DNA of 6,365 nt from ANME-2 cluster archaeon (GTDB lineage Archaea; Halobacteriota; Methanosarcinia; Methanosarcinales; Methanocomedenaceae), in assembly GCA_022353185.1 (NCBI GenBank), contig JAKRWB010000534.1:1-6365 (forward strand), in the 5' to 3' direction. Position 1 is the stretch's first letter. Every line of letters begins with the position of its first letter. Below are positions 1-5,906 of the stretch, piece by piece. Below the pieces are notes generated by a model, which was not told the DNA's origin, made no database searches, and saw only the letters and a program-made list of their open reading frames with translations. Position numbers and translations under genes: made by a program.

Positions 1-252
1 AAGACTCTCCAGGGTTATGTCCGGATGGTTGTAATTGAACCAATCGATCACATTTTCCCCTGTATCCCTGGTATTGACTATCACTGCAGAGCCCCCTGCT
101 TTGAGTCCCTGATAAACGATATCATTCATTATGGTCCCTTTTCCATTCATGGGAGGACCTATTATCATTATATTCGAGCTATTTTTAATTGCCTCGAACG
201 CATCATCAAATGCCTTAATGCCTATTGAGTAATCAGTCATATCAATCAACAT
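1..252 (-). CDS. RecA/KaiC-like ATPase, N-terminal part (cut by window edge)
   Basis: The first 84 residues of a protein that continues beyond the left edge. The visible part has a beta-strand (about residues 27-32, NIMIIG) leading into a P-loop-like motif, GPPMNGKGT (residues 32-40), then a helix and a second strand, SAVIVNTRD (55-63). This is the opening of a RecA/RAD55/KaiC-type nucleotide-binding fold. The P-loop is atypical: the residue after GK is Gly rather than Ser/Thr, as in degenerate RecA-superfamily proteins of archaea, so ATP hydrolysis is not assured. The first ATG (252) is chosen; a second in-frame ATG lies at 240. No good Shine-Dalgarno sequence precedes either, so the mRNA may be leaderless. 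It is divergent from the regulator relic at 452. The family-level call is fairly safe; the cellular role is unknown. Confidence 0.6.
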   Translation of the reverse strand, partial: MLIDMTDYSIGIKAFDDAFEAIKNSSNIMIIGPPMNGKGTIMNDIVYQGLKAGGSAVIVNTRDTGENVIDWFNYNHPDITLESL

Positions 253-451
253 CTAAATTTTCTTGCGTTTAATTAATTCTAATAAAACTTACCAATTATC
301 CCCATGCTAGGAAATACTGCTTAAACCAAGCAATATTTTACATTTTATAGTATATATTTATTGTTAAACTGAATTGATAATCATAATTATAAGTAGGATT
401 CTAACAATCAATAGAGAAATTAATCAAAGTGAAATGTAGATGAATTAAAAA
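253..451. promoter_or_regulatory. Divergent AT-rich intergenic region with TATA-like boxes
   Basis: This 199-bp gap separates two divergently oriented starts (minus 252 and plus 452). On the plus strand TATATATTTA (351-360) and ATAATTATAA (383-392) are plausible archaeal TATA boxes. The second would put a start about 25-30 nt downstream, giving a short leader for the 452 ORF, which lacks a Shine-Dalgarno sequence. On the minus strand a T/A-rich element at 280-289 could serve the ATPase gene. These are pattern matches in very AT-rich DNA, so confidence in any one box is low. Confidence 0.3.
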
Positions 452-637
452 ATGAATATTCAACGCCTTGCTGTTTGCTCTGCTCTGAGAAGGAATATCC
501 TTATGAGCTTGTATGCTGATAAAAAATTGCTGAGTCATTTGCGGGATGAACTAGAAATAAGTTCCACGACAGCTATACATGCTCTAAAAAAAATTGAAAA
601 GTACAACCTTACTTTTCAAGATAATGATAAAAATTAG
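452..637 (+). pseudogene. Truncated winged-helix transcriptional regulator
   Basis: A 61-residue ORF with the pattern of the N-terminal winged helix-turn-helix domain of archaeal ArsR/FilR1-like regulators. Residues 11-20 (ALRRNILMSL) are the first helix. HLRDELEIS (30-38) and STTAIHALKKIEKYNL (about 39-54) are the HTH with its recognition helix, and FQDNDKN begins the wing. Family members usually continue for some 200 more residues with an effector-binding domain; here a stop falls in the wing, and the next coding sequence belongs to an unrelated family in another frame. I read this as a gene cut by a deletion or rearrangement. A free-standing DNA-binding peptide cannot be excluded, because the start is intact and TATA-like boxes lie upstream. 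Confidence 0.6.
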
Positions 638-892
638 TTTACTTCTTGCTTCCTTTTTTATTACGTTTGCTGTGTACAGTATCAATAAATTAACAGACAT
701 AAAAGAAGATTCGATAAATCTGGTGTATAGAGCGGAATTTACAAACAAAAATAGACACTCTTTAATAATTACAGTTATAATATCTTCCTTTGCTGTCCTC
801 TATTTATCGCTTTTCATTCCATTTTTGGGATTTATGTTATTTTCTTTCCTTTTTTTATTGGGTTAGTTTATAGTATAAAAATAGCAAATTCA
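624..892 (+). pseudogene. Fragment of UbiA-family prenyltransferase, frameshifted
   Basis: From the ATG at 624 an 80-residue frame reads a membrane segment (residues 4-20) followed by INKLTDIKEDSIN. This contains the NxxxDxxxD signature (N21, D25, D29), the first Asp-rich prenyl-diphosphate/Mg site of UbiA-type membrane prenyltransferases. Two further hydrophobic segments follow (about 45-64 and 64-79). The frame stops at 864-866, but the family-like continuation GLVYSIKI is read in another frame from 860. Restoring one T in the T7 run at 850-856 would join them. The usual N-terminal helix and the whole C-terminal half with the second Asp motif are missing, so the product cannot be an active enzyme. 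It overlaps the truncated regulator upstream, marking the rearrangement junction near 610-650. The right end is approximate. Confidence 0.6.
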
Positions 893-1094
893 CAGTATGT
901 GGGGACTGAACCCGTGAACTGGTGGGCTACAAACCAAATCGTTTTATCTCAATCGTTATACCCCACAGCTCTGCTGCGGTTGGGTGTGCCGTCGCAACGT
1001 TTGACTTTAAATAATAAATTTATAATTTATTAAATATATATAAACATATTTAAATAGTTGGGGGCTCCATCAATGGTAATGTTAGGAGTTGGGG
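893..1094. other. Intergenic: GC-richer island with 7-bp inverted repeat, then AT-rich block
   Basis: No supportable gene. Positions 898-1000 are richer in G+C than the surroundings and are bounded by TGTGGGG (898-904) and CCCCACA (961-967), perfect inverted repeats. The open frame from the UbiA remnant continues through here, but its translation is not family-like. Positions 1013-1031 hold the AT palindrome AATAAATT-TAT-AATTTATT. It is followed by the TATA-like run AAATATATATAAAC (1032-1045). This could be a plus-strand promoter, but no convincing ORF follows. Confidence 0.3.
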
Positions 1095-1386
1095 TTATGC
1101 GACATATATTATTTCGGTCAATAAAATCCCGATTATCAGAAATGATGCCCCGGATTTAATCGTTAGCGTAATCCGTGGTCTTTGACTTTCAGGAACTTGT
1201 AGGCATTTCCCACAGCTGCTATAATTGGAAAACCAGGTACCAATAAAGTCAAGGAGAGGGCCATATAACAAATTTGTACGGCTTTGCAACTACAGGTACC
1301 CCAATTGCATACAATATTTCCTGCGTATTGGTCGCACCCTGCCTCAATATATCACAGGGATTTCCACGATATAATTCAGGTTCCAT
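1095..1386 (-). pseudogene. Frameshifted small membrane protein remnant
   Basis: I do not recognise the family. Three partly overlapping minus-strand frames read like one protein broken by frameshifts. First is ATG at 1386 to a stop at 1249: 45 residues, soluble-looking, containing ILYAIGVPVVAKPYKFVIW. Second is ATG at 1264 to a stop at 1163: 33 residues, beginning with the hydrophobic segment LSLTLLVPGFPIIAAVG and ending KFLKVKDHGLR. Third is the frame ending at 1095, with the hydrophobic tail ASFLIIGILLTEIIYVA. Joined, they give roughly 95 residues with two membrane segments. GGAG lies about 11 nt before the 1386 ATG. The alternative is one or two genuine small overlapping ORFs. The evidence is hydrophobicity pattern and frame continuity only. 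Confidence 0.35.
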
Positions 1387-1548
1387 TCTTATTTAAACTC
1401 CACTTCAATTCTTCGATAATCTTTCCATGAAACAGGAGCATTTATTCCATTTTATCTGTCATTGGTTAAATAAATTTGACCTAACTCAATAAATATTATT
1501 GCATAGAAAGCAATGGTTTTTTAAGAATTAAGAATTTGGAACAAATCA
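1387..1548. other. Intergenic, AT-rich; weak hairpin with T6
   Basis: No gene seen. TATA-like stretches around 1465-1500 (minus strand) could drive the remnant starting at 1386. At 1498-1522 on the plus strand, ATTGC and GCAAT pair around a 7-nt loop and are followed, after GG, by six T residues. This looks like a weak terminator, but there is no intact plus-strand gene upstream for it to serve. Confidence 0.25.
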
Positions 1549-1628
1549 AACACGGATGACGCGGATCATACGGATTTTCACGGATAATCTAATCCGCGCG
1601 CATCCGCGTCATCAGTGTCATCCGTGTT
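1549..1628. repeat. Imperfect inverted repeat built of 9-nt units (CACGGATGA type)
   Basis: Outer arms AACACGGATGAC (1549-1560) and GTCATCCGTGTT (1617-1628) are perfect 12-bp complements. An inner pair, GCGGAT (1561-1566) and ATCCGC (1602-1607), continues the palindrome. Within the left half the motif recurs with a 9-10 nt step: CACGGATGA (1551), CGCGGATCA (1560), TACGGATTTT (1569), CACGGATAA (1579). The right half shows the complementary periodicity. The segment is more GC-rich than its flanks and has no coding potential. Short elements of this style are, to my recollection, dispersed in many archaeal and bacterial genomes with no assigned function. The element at 6297-6364 has the same design. 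Confidence 0.75.
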
Positions 1629-2036
1629 CTATTTCACAATTTTTCTCTTGACAGATGACGTATGCATATAATTTGATTATTAATGTGTAACTTATATTTT
1701 GTCACTGGTATCGATTATTTCGGTATTTGGTTATAAAAGAAGCTAAGTTTTTTGTTATGATGATGACTATTTTATTGAAAACAATCGGAAAAGCTCCCGG
1801 TTTGAATAGAGGTTTATGTATTAATGACGAAAAAATAGTTACATTTTTAAAACTACTCCATGCCAATGCGATTCTATTTTTTATATGTTATAAGGCAAAC
1901 TGGGAGATTATTATTTGTGTGGAAATCCCTGTATCAATAAGAGCACAACAGATTTCCTGAGTTGACCCTATTCAAAGCATTTGCAAGGGAGCGGGACTGC
2001 CTTACATCAGAACAAGATACCGGCTCCACCCCCTTG
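1629..2036. other. Intergenic stretch without convincing gene
   Basis: AT-rich DNA. A 67-77 codon plus-strand frame ends at 1960 with a TTG or ATG start but has no Shine-Dalgarno sequence and no family resemblance, so I do not call it. CAAGGGAGC (1984-1992) can pair with GCTCCACCCCCTTG (2023-2036) if a 5-nt bulge is allowed. This GC-rich potential hairpin lies just past the T-rich element at 2039-2055 and may be part of a 3' end structure for the Roadblock gene. Confidence 0.3.
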
Positions 2037-2056
2037 TTAAAAAGATCTTTTTTTTC
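2037..2056 (-). terminator. Possible terminator after the Roadblock gene
   Basis: The perfect palindrome AAAAAGATCTTTTT (2039-2052) lies about 20 nt beyond the stop codon of the minus-strand Roadblock gene and gives five T residues on the transcribed strand. Archaeal RNA polymerase can stop at such T tracts. On the plus strand the same site has eight T residues (2048-2055), so it may act in both directions. The tract is short, so the call is weak. Confidence 0.3.
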
Positions 2057-2074
2057 TCACAATGTCACATACAG

Positions 2075-2467
2075 CTAATTCATATGCTTTATTCTGTCAC
2101 AGGCATTTTTAATTTCCTGTATTGTGGGCTCAATAGGTGCATTGCCCTCAGTGAAGGCAGCCAGTATCATTTTTGAAACAGGCCTTGCCAATATTATTCC
2201 ACCATGTTTTCCTTCAATCAGTAAGTATTCCACTTCACCTTTATCCATCTCTTTTGAAGAATGAGTAGCTGACCGCATTAACATGGCAATTATAGCACAG
2301 ATATTCCTGGTATCGAAACCATTAAAGCCAGAATCACATTCTATCATAGCTCCATCATCTGAGATCAGTGCAGACGCCTGAATACCTTCCAGAGAACCTA
2401 CATCTATTAACACTTGCTCCAGGTTTTTTGGAACAAGAAATGGCAATATATGGTAATTAAAATCCAC
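2075..2467 (-). CDS. Roadblock/LC7-domain protein (MglB-like)
   Basis: A 130-residue protein that is almost entirely one Roadblock/LC7 domain. Helix 1 is at about 14-25, strand SALISDDGAMIEC is at 32-44, the central helix NICAIIAMLMRSATHSSKEM is at 55-74, then the strand pair YLLIEGKHGGIILARP is at 81-96 and ILAAFTE is at 101-107, with a C-terminal helix at about 112-128. There is no signal peptide or membrane segment. Such proteins dimerise and often regulate Ras/MglA-like small GTPases or serve as scaffolds; no GTPase gene is visible here. The start is GTG at 2467, because AAGGAG (2474-2479) lies 6 nt upstream. It follows cdhB by 133 bp on the same strand, with a strong stem-loop between. 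Co-transcription is possible, but a link to CO dehydrogenase is only suggested by position. The fold call is confident; the role is unknown. Confidence 0.8.
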   Translation of the reverse strand: MDFNYHILPFLVPKNLEQVLIDVGSLEGIQASALISDDGAMIECDSGFNGFDTRNICAIIAMLMRSATHSSKEMDKGEVEYLLIEGKHGGIILARPVSKMILAAFTEGNAPIEPTIQEIKNACDRIKHMN

Positions 2468-2540
2468 AGTAAACTCCTTATGTCAAACAGTTCATATTAA
2501 TACATTGACTGATGAATGTTTTGACAGATTTCTCAATAAT

Positions 2541-2578
2541 ATCTATGAGATCCACCGGTTAATGGTGGACCCATAGAT
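2541..2578 (-). other. Stem-loop between cdhB and the Roadblock gene
   Basis: ATCTATG (2541-2547) and CATAGAT (2572-2578) pair perfectly, as do TCCACC (2551-2556) and GGTGGA (2564-2569), around a 7-nt loop. The 13-bp helix has only a small 3/2-nt internal loop. It sits 22 nt after the cdhB stop codon and 73 nt before the next start. No T tract follows on the minus strand, so a simple intrinsic terminator is unlikely. An mRNA processing or 3'-end stabilising element, which would set different levels for cdhB and the downstream gene, fits better. Confidence 0.6.
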
Positions 2579-2600
2579 TACTCACTCGTCAAATCCCTTT

Positions 2601-3179
2601 TTAATTTAACATACCTTTTGGCAACTGGGCTATTACCTGGTCAAGTGCTTCAGTGAACACCTCTTTATCAAGATTCCCAAAGGAAATATCTGCATTGGGG
2701 TGATAGTATTTATCTATGGATATCACTTTTACCTTTGAAAAGTTCTTAAGAGCAGATATGGCCTGTGATGCATAATAATAGGTTATACCAAAAAAGAACA
2801 CAAGGTCATACCGTCCTTTTCCATCAAATCCAGTCCAATCTGGATTGCATAGGTATGAAGATAATGCATGCAAATTTGCATAAAATATATTCAGGTTTTC
2901 ATCCCAAAGTGATGCATAAGCATCTCCCACAGCAGCTATCTCGATTCCAGAACGTCCAAATGCAATAACCCTTTCAAGTACGTCCTTATCGTGGATTTGT
3001 GAACCCACGATCAAAAGAGGTCTCCGGGCTTTTTCAATCATCTTTCCTGGAACGGCAGGCATAACCGCCCGGGCCATTTTCGGTCCCGGGATATTTCCAG
3101 TATCAAATGGTATAGCCTTTCGTGTTGTATCGATTGTTTTTTTCATAGGTACATTAACAGCTGATTTAATTGAACTCAT
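2601..3179 (-). CDS. cdhB: CO dehydrogenase/acetyl-CoA synthase epsilon subunit CdhB
   Basis: This is the small subunit of the archaeal alpha2-epsilon2 CO dehydrogenase component of the acetyl-CoA decarbonylase/synthase complex. It carries no metal cluster of its own and binds CdhA; it is proposed to assist electron transfer to FAD or ferredoxin. The 192-residue sequence shows the family pattern: ARRPLLIVGS (51-60), a Rossmann-like opening, then NPDWTGFDGKGRYDLVFFFG (112-131), the YYYASQAISALKNF helix (134-147) and YHPNADISFGN (159-169). Typical members are near 170 residues, so the N-terminus is about 20 longer and rich in Lys, Pro and Met. The start is firm: AAGGAGG (3187-3193) lies 7 nt upstream, and the ATG overlaps the TGA of the preceding small ORF (ATGA), implying coupled translation. 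It is co-transcribed with cdhA; cdhC, cdhD and cdhE do not follow. Confidence 0.93.
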   Translation of the reverse strand: MSSIKSAVNVPMKKTIDTTRKAIPFDTGNIPGPKMARAVMPAVPGKMIEKARRPLLIVGSQIHDKDVLERVIAFGRSGIEIAAVGDAYASLWDENLNIFYANLHALSSYLCNPDWTGFDGKGRYDLVFFFGITYYYASQAISALKNFSKVKVISIDKYYHPNADISFGNLDKEVFTEALDQVIAQLPKGMLN

Positions 3180-3358
3180 AATCTTGCCTCCTTCCAGATT
3201 CCTGGAAAATGAGTGGGAAAAGCCGCATTGTAATGGTATCTAAATTTATTGACCGTTCTTTCATTCAAATCAATTTTCCACCCCTTATCTTCCAGTATTT
3301 TCAGTGCGAACATATACTTTGATTGTATAGTCAACGCATCAGGTAGCTTATGCTTCAT
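3176..3358 (-). CDS. Small 60-residue protein, resembles the CdhA C-terminal tail
   Basis: A 60-residue basic protein with no recognised family. The start at 3358 is chosen over in-frame upstream codons because AAGGAGGT stands 6 nt before it; the same frame stays open to an ATG at 3454. It overlaps the preceding small ORF by 11 nt and its TGA overlaps the cdhB ATG by 4 nt, so it is almost certainly translated as part of the operon. Residues 19-34 (LKILEDKGWKIDLNER) match CdhA residues 737-752 (LKWLEEKGWTINWDEK) at 9 of 16 positions, with four more conservative. This may be a free-standing version of the CdhA tail motif or the leftover 3' end of a second cdhA copy. The rest (NKFRYHYNAAFPTHFPGIW, 37-55) is aromatic and basic. 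No cysteine pairs and no membrane segment are present. Confidence 0.65.
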   Translation of the reverse strand: MKHKLPDALTIQSKYMFALKILEDKGWKIDLNERTVNKFRYHYNAAFPTHFPGIWKEARL

Positions 3359-3530
3359 ATCGAAACCTCCTTGCTTTTGGTAGAAACGGTTCTTGGGTTG
3401 AGTTAAACCCCAATTTATTTTGGCCATGACTAATCTTCTCATTCTCCCGGTCAACCCACCGCACTTTAGTTTCCCGGTGGTACAACGAATCCTCCTTAAG
3501 ATTTAATATCTCAGCTATCCTTCTTTTCAT
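3348..3530 (-). CDS. Small 60-residue basic protein of unknown function
   Basis: Unrecognised. The ATG overlaps the cdhA stop (ATGA), and GAGGTGG, within the end of cdhA, lies 4 nt upstream, so translation initiation by coupling is well supported. The product begins MKRRIAEILNLKEDSLY, a likely amphipathic helix. It is rich in Arg, Lys and Glu, lacks Cys, and has no membrane segment. The C-terminal third (about residues 34-60) has a less protein-like composition, and a second frame is open over the same bases, so a frameshift near 3425 joining it to the next small ORF is an alternative. The cdhA and cdhB genes known to me are adjacent without such an insert. The presence of an ORF is fairly sure; its function is unknown. 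Confidence 0.55.
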   Translation of the reverse strand: MKRRIAEILNLKEDSLYHRETKVRWVDRENEKISHGQNKLGFNSTQEPFLPKARRFRYEA

Positions 3531-5869
3531 GATTCCACCTCATTGCACTGACATGGCTCACTAGTAGGATGGATAGATTCATCAATTGTAGTCGAGTGTA
3601 AATTGATGATAATTTTCTCATCCCAGTTGATGGTCCATCCTTTCTCTTCAAGCCACTTCAACAGTTTTTCTTTATTGTACTCAGGAATATCGTCCTCAGT
3701 GCGCACATATACATGCCAGTCATCTGGTATCTTATGGAGATATTTCTCGCTTAGTTCGATGTATTGTTTGAGTTTGCTGGCTCTTGCCAGGCTGTTATCA
3801 CCTGGCCTGATACACTGCTTTGCCAACAGCGGCATAAGTTCATTTTTTGTCTCAGCAGTGATCAACATGTGCTCAGGCGCAGGTTCAATATTAACCTTAG
3901 AATCATCCCAGGCCTTGAGTTCATTCCAGTTCTCCTTCTTGACAGGTTTGCCAACAAAGGCACGCCCGTATTTAATGCCCTGGGGTCCCAGGACAACAGG
4001 AATGCCAAGCCGATTGCACCCAGTTGCGATTGAAAAAGCCTTCTGTGAAAAAGCACCCCATGCAAGTCCCACAGCTCCCACATTGTTCAGTACGAAATCT
4101 GCAACCTCTTCCCAGTTACCCTTGATCTGTATCCCTGCCAGCATTGAAGCGACTTTTACTGTAGTGGCAGTAATGTTTGCATTTGAGACACATGAACCTG
4201 TATTGATAAGACCGCCCATGTAGAATTTTCCCGGATAATTTTCGTACAAGGTTTTTCCCTCGTCATCCTTGTACATTCCAATATCCATTGCATTACAACC
4301 AGAGGAGATAATGATATAACCACGCTCGAGCATCTCTTTGGCAACATCATAAACATCTTTTGCCCCATCCGGATAATTACAGCAGCCAACAAAAGCAAGT
4401 ATTCCCGGTGTGAGACCCTGAATCAGGTTATTTGCTTCTTCAGCAATCTCCTGGTCAGCTATCTGTCCATTTCCGATCCTGACTTTACCTTTTTCTTCCC
4501 GAATAACCCGCTGTGATGCCTTCTCGATCACATTCAACACTGGTATATCCTTAGGACAATCATCACATCTCCCACAACCCAGACATTTATCATGGAGCTG
4601 CTCGAATTTTGAGAAGTCTCCCAATGAAGCAGCTTCCATAGCTTCCGGAATAGGTAAACTCAAGGGGCAGTCACGAGTGCACTGTTGACATGATGTGCAT
4701 TTTGAGACCAATTGTTTGAATTCCTCATCGTTAGGAAGTGCAGTGATTCCCCTGGCTTTCCGGATTGGACCCATTATCATTGCAAGTTTTGGTACCAGTT
4801 CACCGACTTTTTCACAGTCCAGGATCAATGCACCTGCCTGTTGTCCACTCACAAGGTCAGATATGATATCGTCAATATCATCATTTGACCTGTCAGGCAG
4901 ACCGTAAGTGATCTTCTCATTAGTGGCAATCACAGGAATGAATAATTTTTTCGATTCTTTCAGTATATCTGCTCGAACACACTGCTCATCAGTAACAATT
5001 ACATCAGGGATTCCAGAGCGGATATATTTCAATTCCTTGCTCACGGAACCGATGATCTTGGCGTTTTTGTTGTAACGGGTCAGTTCATGAGCAGTACAGC
5101 ACAAACCAGCTATCTCTATCGTGTCAAATAACCCATTGACATCCATATAATCAAGGATGTACGCCGGTGCAGCAATATTATGGCCAACACAAATTACCAC
5201 CGGCTTATCAGAATCAAGTAGTCCCATGCCGATTTCAGCCAATGCTGTTGTTTCATTGGACTTGGGATACCCAAGACAGGATATCTGTATAATTTCAGCC
5301 ACTTCCATTCCCAAATGATCAAGCATGCCGCCATGAAGTGTCTTAGATTCAAAATCCTTGGCTGATCCTTCTTGTCCGGTATGGGTGGATGCCAGAAGCT
5401 TTGTCAACTGTTCTCCAATGTAATCAAGCACGGGAATAAAATCACCAATGGTCCTGGGTTTAAATCCCATAATAGCCTCGGTTATCGGGGCTTCAATATC
5501 GCTAGGGCCCACATCTATTGGATGATCTTTTCCATATTTTTTAATGAAATAATCCAGAAGATGATGTGAATGACCGGTATGACACGCCGCCCCCATTAAG
5601 CAGGTCATCAGGGCTTTTCTGGCAGTCTGGGTTACGAGGTCAATACCGCACGCCCCTTCCTTGTTGCCTGTGAGGTCACATTTTCCGAATGTGCAATAAT
5701 CACAAGTATCGCTGGTGGGTGTATATACTGGATCATATCTATCCAGAATGTTATAGTCCCAGTTTCGCAAACTGATTATTTCCGGTCTAGGTGTCGGTCC
5801 TTCCATCATCAACTTCTTTGTAAGTTCAGATTCTTGTACTGGCTTATCAATCATCAACATAGATTCCAT
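3527..5869 (-). CDS. cdhA: CO dehydrogenase/acetyl-CoA synthase alpha subunit CdhA
   Basis: The catalytic nickel-iron CO dehydrogenase subunit (CO + H2O to CO2 + 2 electrons, reversible) of the archaeal acetyl-CoA decarbonylase/synthase complex; cytoplasmic. At 780 residues it is slightly shorter than the roughly 800 usual. C56, C59, C64 and C74 (CDYCTFGKC...GAC) are the N-terminal B/D-cluster ligands. ACHTGHSHHLLD (96-107) is the His-rich proton-path region. Candidate C-cluster ligands are H230 (VGHN), C257/C258 (GLCCTA), C297 (DEQC), C496 (VGCCNYP), C525 (SGC) and C560 (TGSC). The archaeal ferredoxin-like insert has C391, C394, C397, C401 and C429, C432, C435, C438; the second motif is one residue shorter than the usual C-x2-C-x2-C-x3-C. 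A two-Cys tail (C773, C775) ends the protein. The ATG at 5869 has AAGGAGGA 8 nt upstream. It overlaps the next ORF by 4 nt. Confidence 0.97.
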   Translation of the reverse strand: MESMLMIDKPVQESELTKKLMMEGPTPRPEIISLRNWDYNILDRYDPVYTPTSDTCDYCTFGKCDLTGNKEGACGIDLVTQTARKALMTCLMGAACHTGHSHHLLDYFIKKYGKDHPIDVGPSDIEAPITEAIMGFKPRTIGDFIPVLDYIGEQLTKLLASTHTGQEGSAKDFESKTLHGGMLDHLGMEVAEIIQISCLGYPKSNETTALAEIGMGLLDSDKPVVICVGHNIAAPAYILDYMDVNGLFDTIEIAGLCCTAHELTRYNKNAKIIGSVSKELKYIRSGIPDVIVTDEQCVRADILKESKKLFIPVIATNEKITYGLPDRSNDDIDDIISDLVSGQQAGALILDCEKVGELVPKLAMIMGPIRKARGITALPNDEEFKQLVSKCTSCQQCTRDCPLSLPIPEAMEAASLGDFSKFEQLHDKCLGCGRCDDCPKDIPVLNVIEKASQRVIREEKGKVRIGNGQIADQEIAEEANNLIQGLTPGILAFVGCCNYPDGAKDVYDVAKEMLERGYIIISSGCNAMDIGMYKDDEGKTLYENYPGKFYMGGLINTGSCVSNANITATTVKVASMLAGIQIKGNWEEVADFVLNNVGAVGLAWGAFSQKAFSIATGCNRLGIPVVLGPQGIKYGRAFVGKPVKKENWNELKAWDDSKVNIEPAPEHMLITAETKNELMPLLAKQCIRPGDNSLARASKLKQYIELSEKYLHKIPDDWHVYVRTEDDIPEYNKEKLLKWLEEKGWTINWDEKIIINLHSTTIDESIHPTSEPCQCNEVES

Positions 5870-5877
5870 AAATTTTT

Positions 5878-5885
5878 TCCTCCTT
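5878..5885 (-). promoter_or_regulatory. cdhA ribosome binding site
   Basis: AAGGAGGA ends 8 nt before the cdhA ATG, near-perfect complementarity to an archaeal 16S rRNA 3' end. It fixes the start at 5869 rather than the in-frame ATGs at codons 4 and 6. Confidence 0.85.
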
Positions 5886-5906
5886 GTTTTGATATGCTTA
5901 ATTAAT

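Noticed and set aside
25..228. 67-codon plus-strand ORF at the left edge
   Set aside because: It is antisense to the RecA/KaiC-like reading frame, which has a clear P-loop region.
898..967. Possible tRNA gene on the minus strand (7-bp acceptor-like pairing and GGGTTCAGTCCC near the 3' side)
   Set aside because: The T-loop would be one base short and displaced from the acceptor, there is no A-box-like D-arm, and the anticodon stem does not pair well. Only the inverted repeat is kept.
1727..1960. 77-codon plus-strand ORF in the gap before the Roadblock gene
   Set aside because: TTG start, no Shine-Dalgarno, unusual composition and no recognisable domain. An internal ATG at 1757 does not improve it.
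3359..3454. Upstream in-frame ATG at 3454 as the start of the second small ORF (92 residues)
   Set aside because: The ATG at 3358 has a perfect AAGGAGGT at 6 nt, and the extension would overlap the first small ORF by more than 100 nt.
3603..4223. 206-codon plus-strand open frame
   Set aside because: It is antisense to conserved cdhA coding sequence, is Ser-rich as expected for a shadow frame, and has no family resemblance or ribosome binding site.
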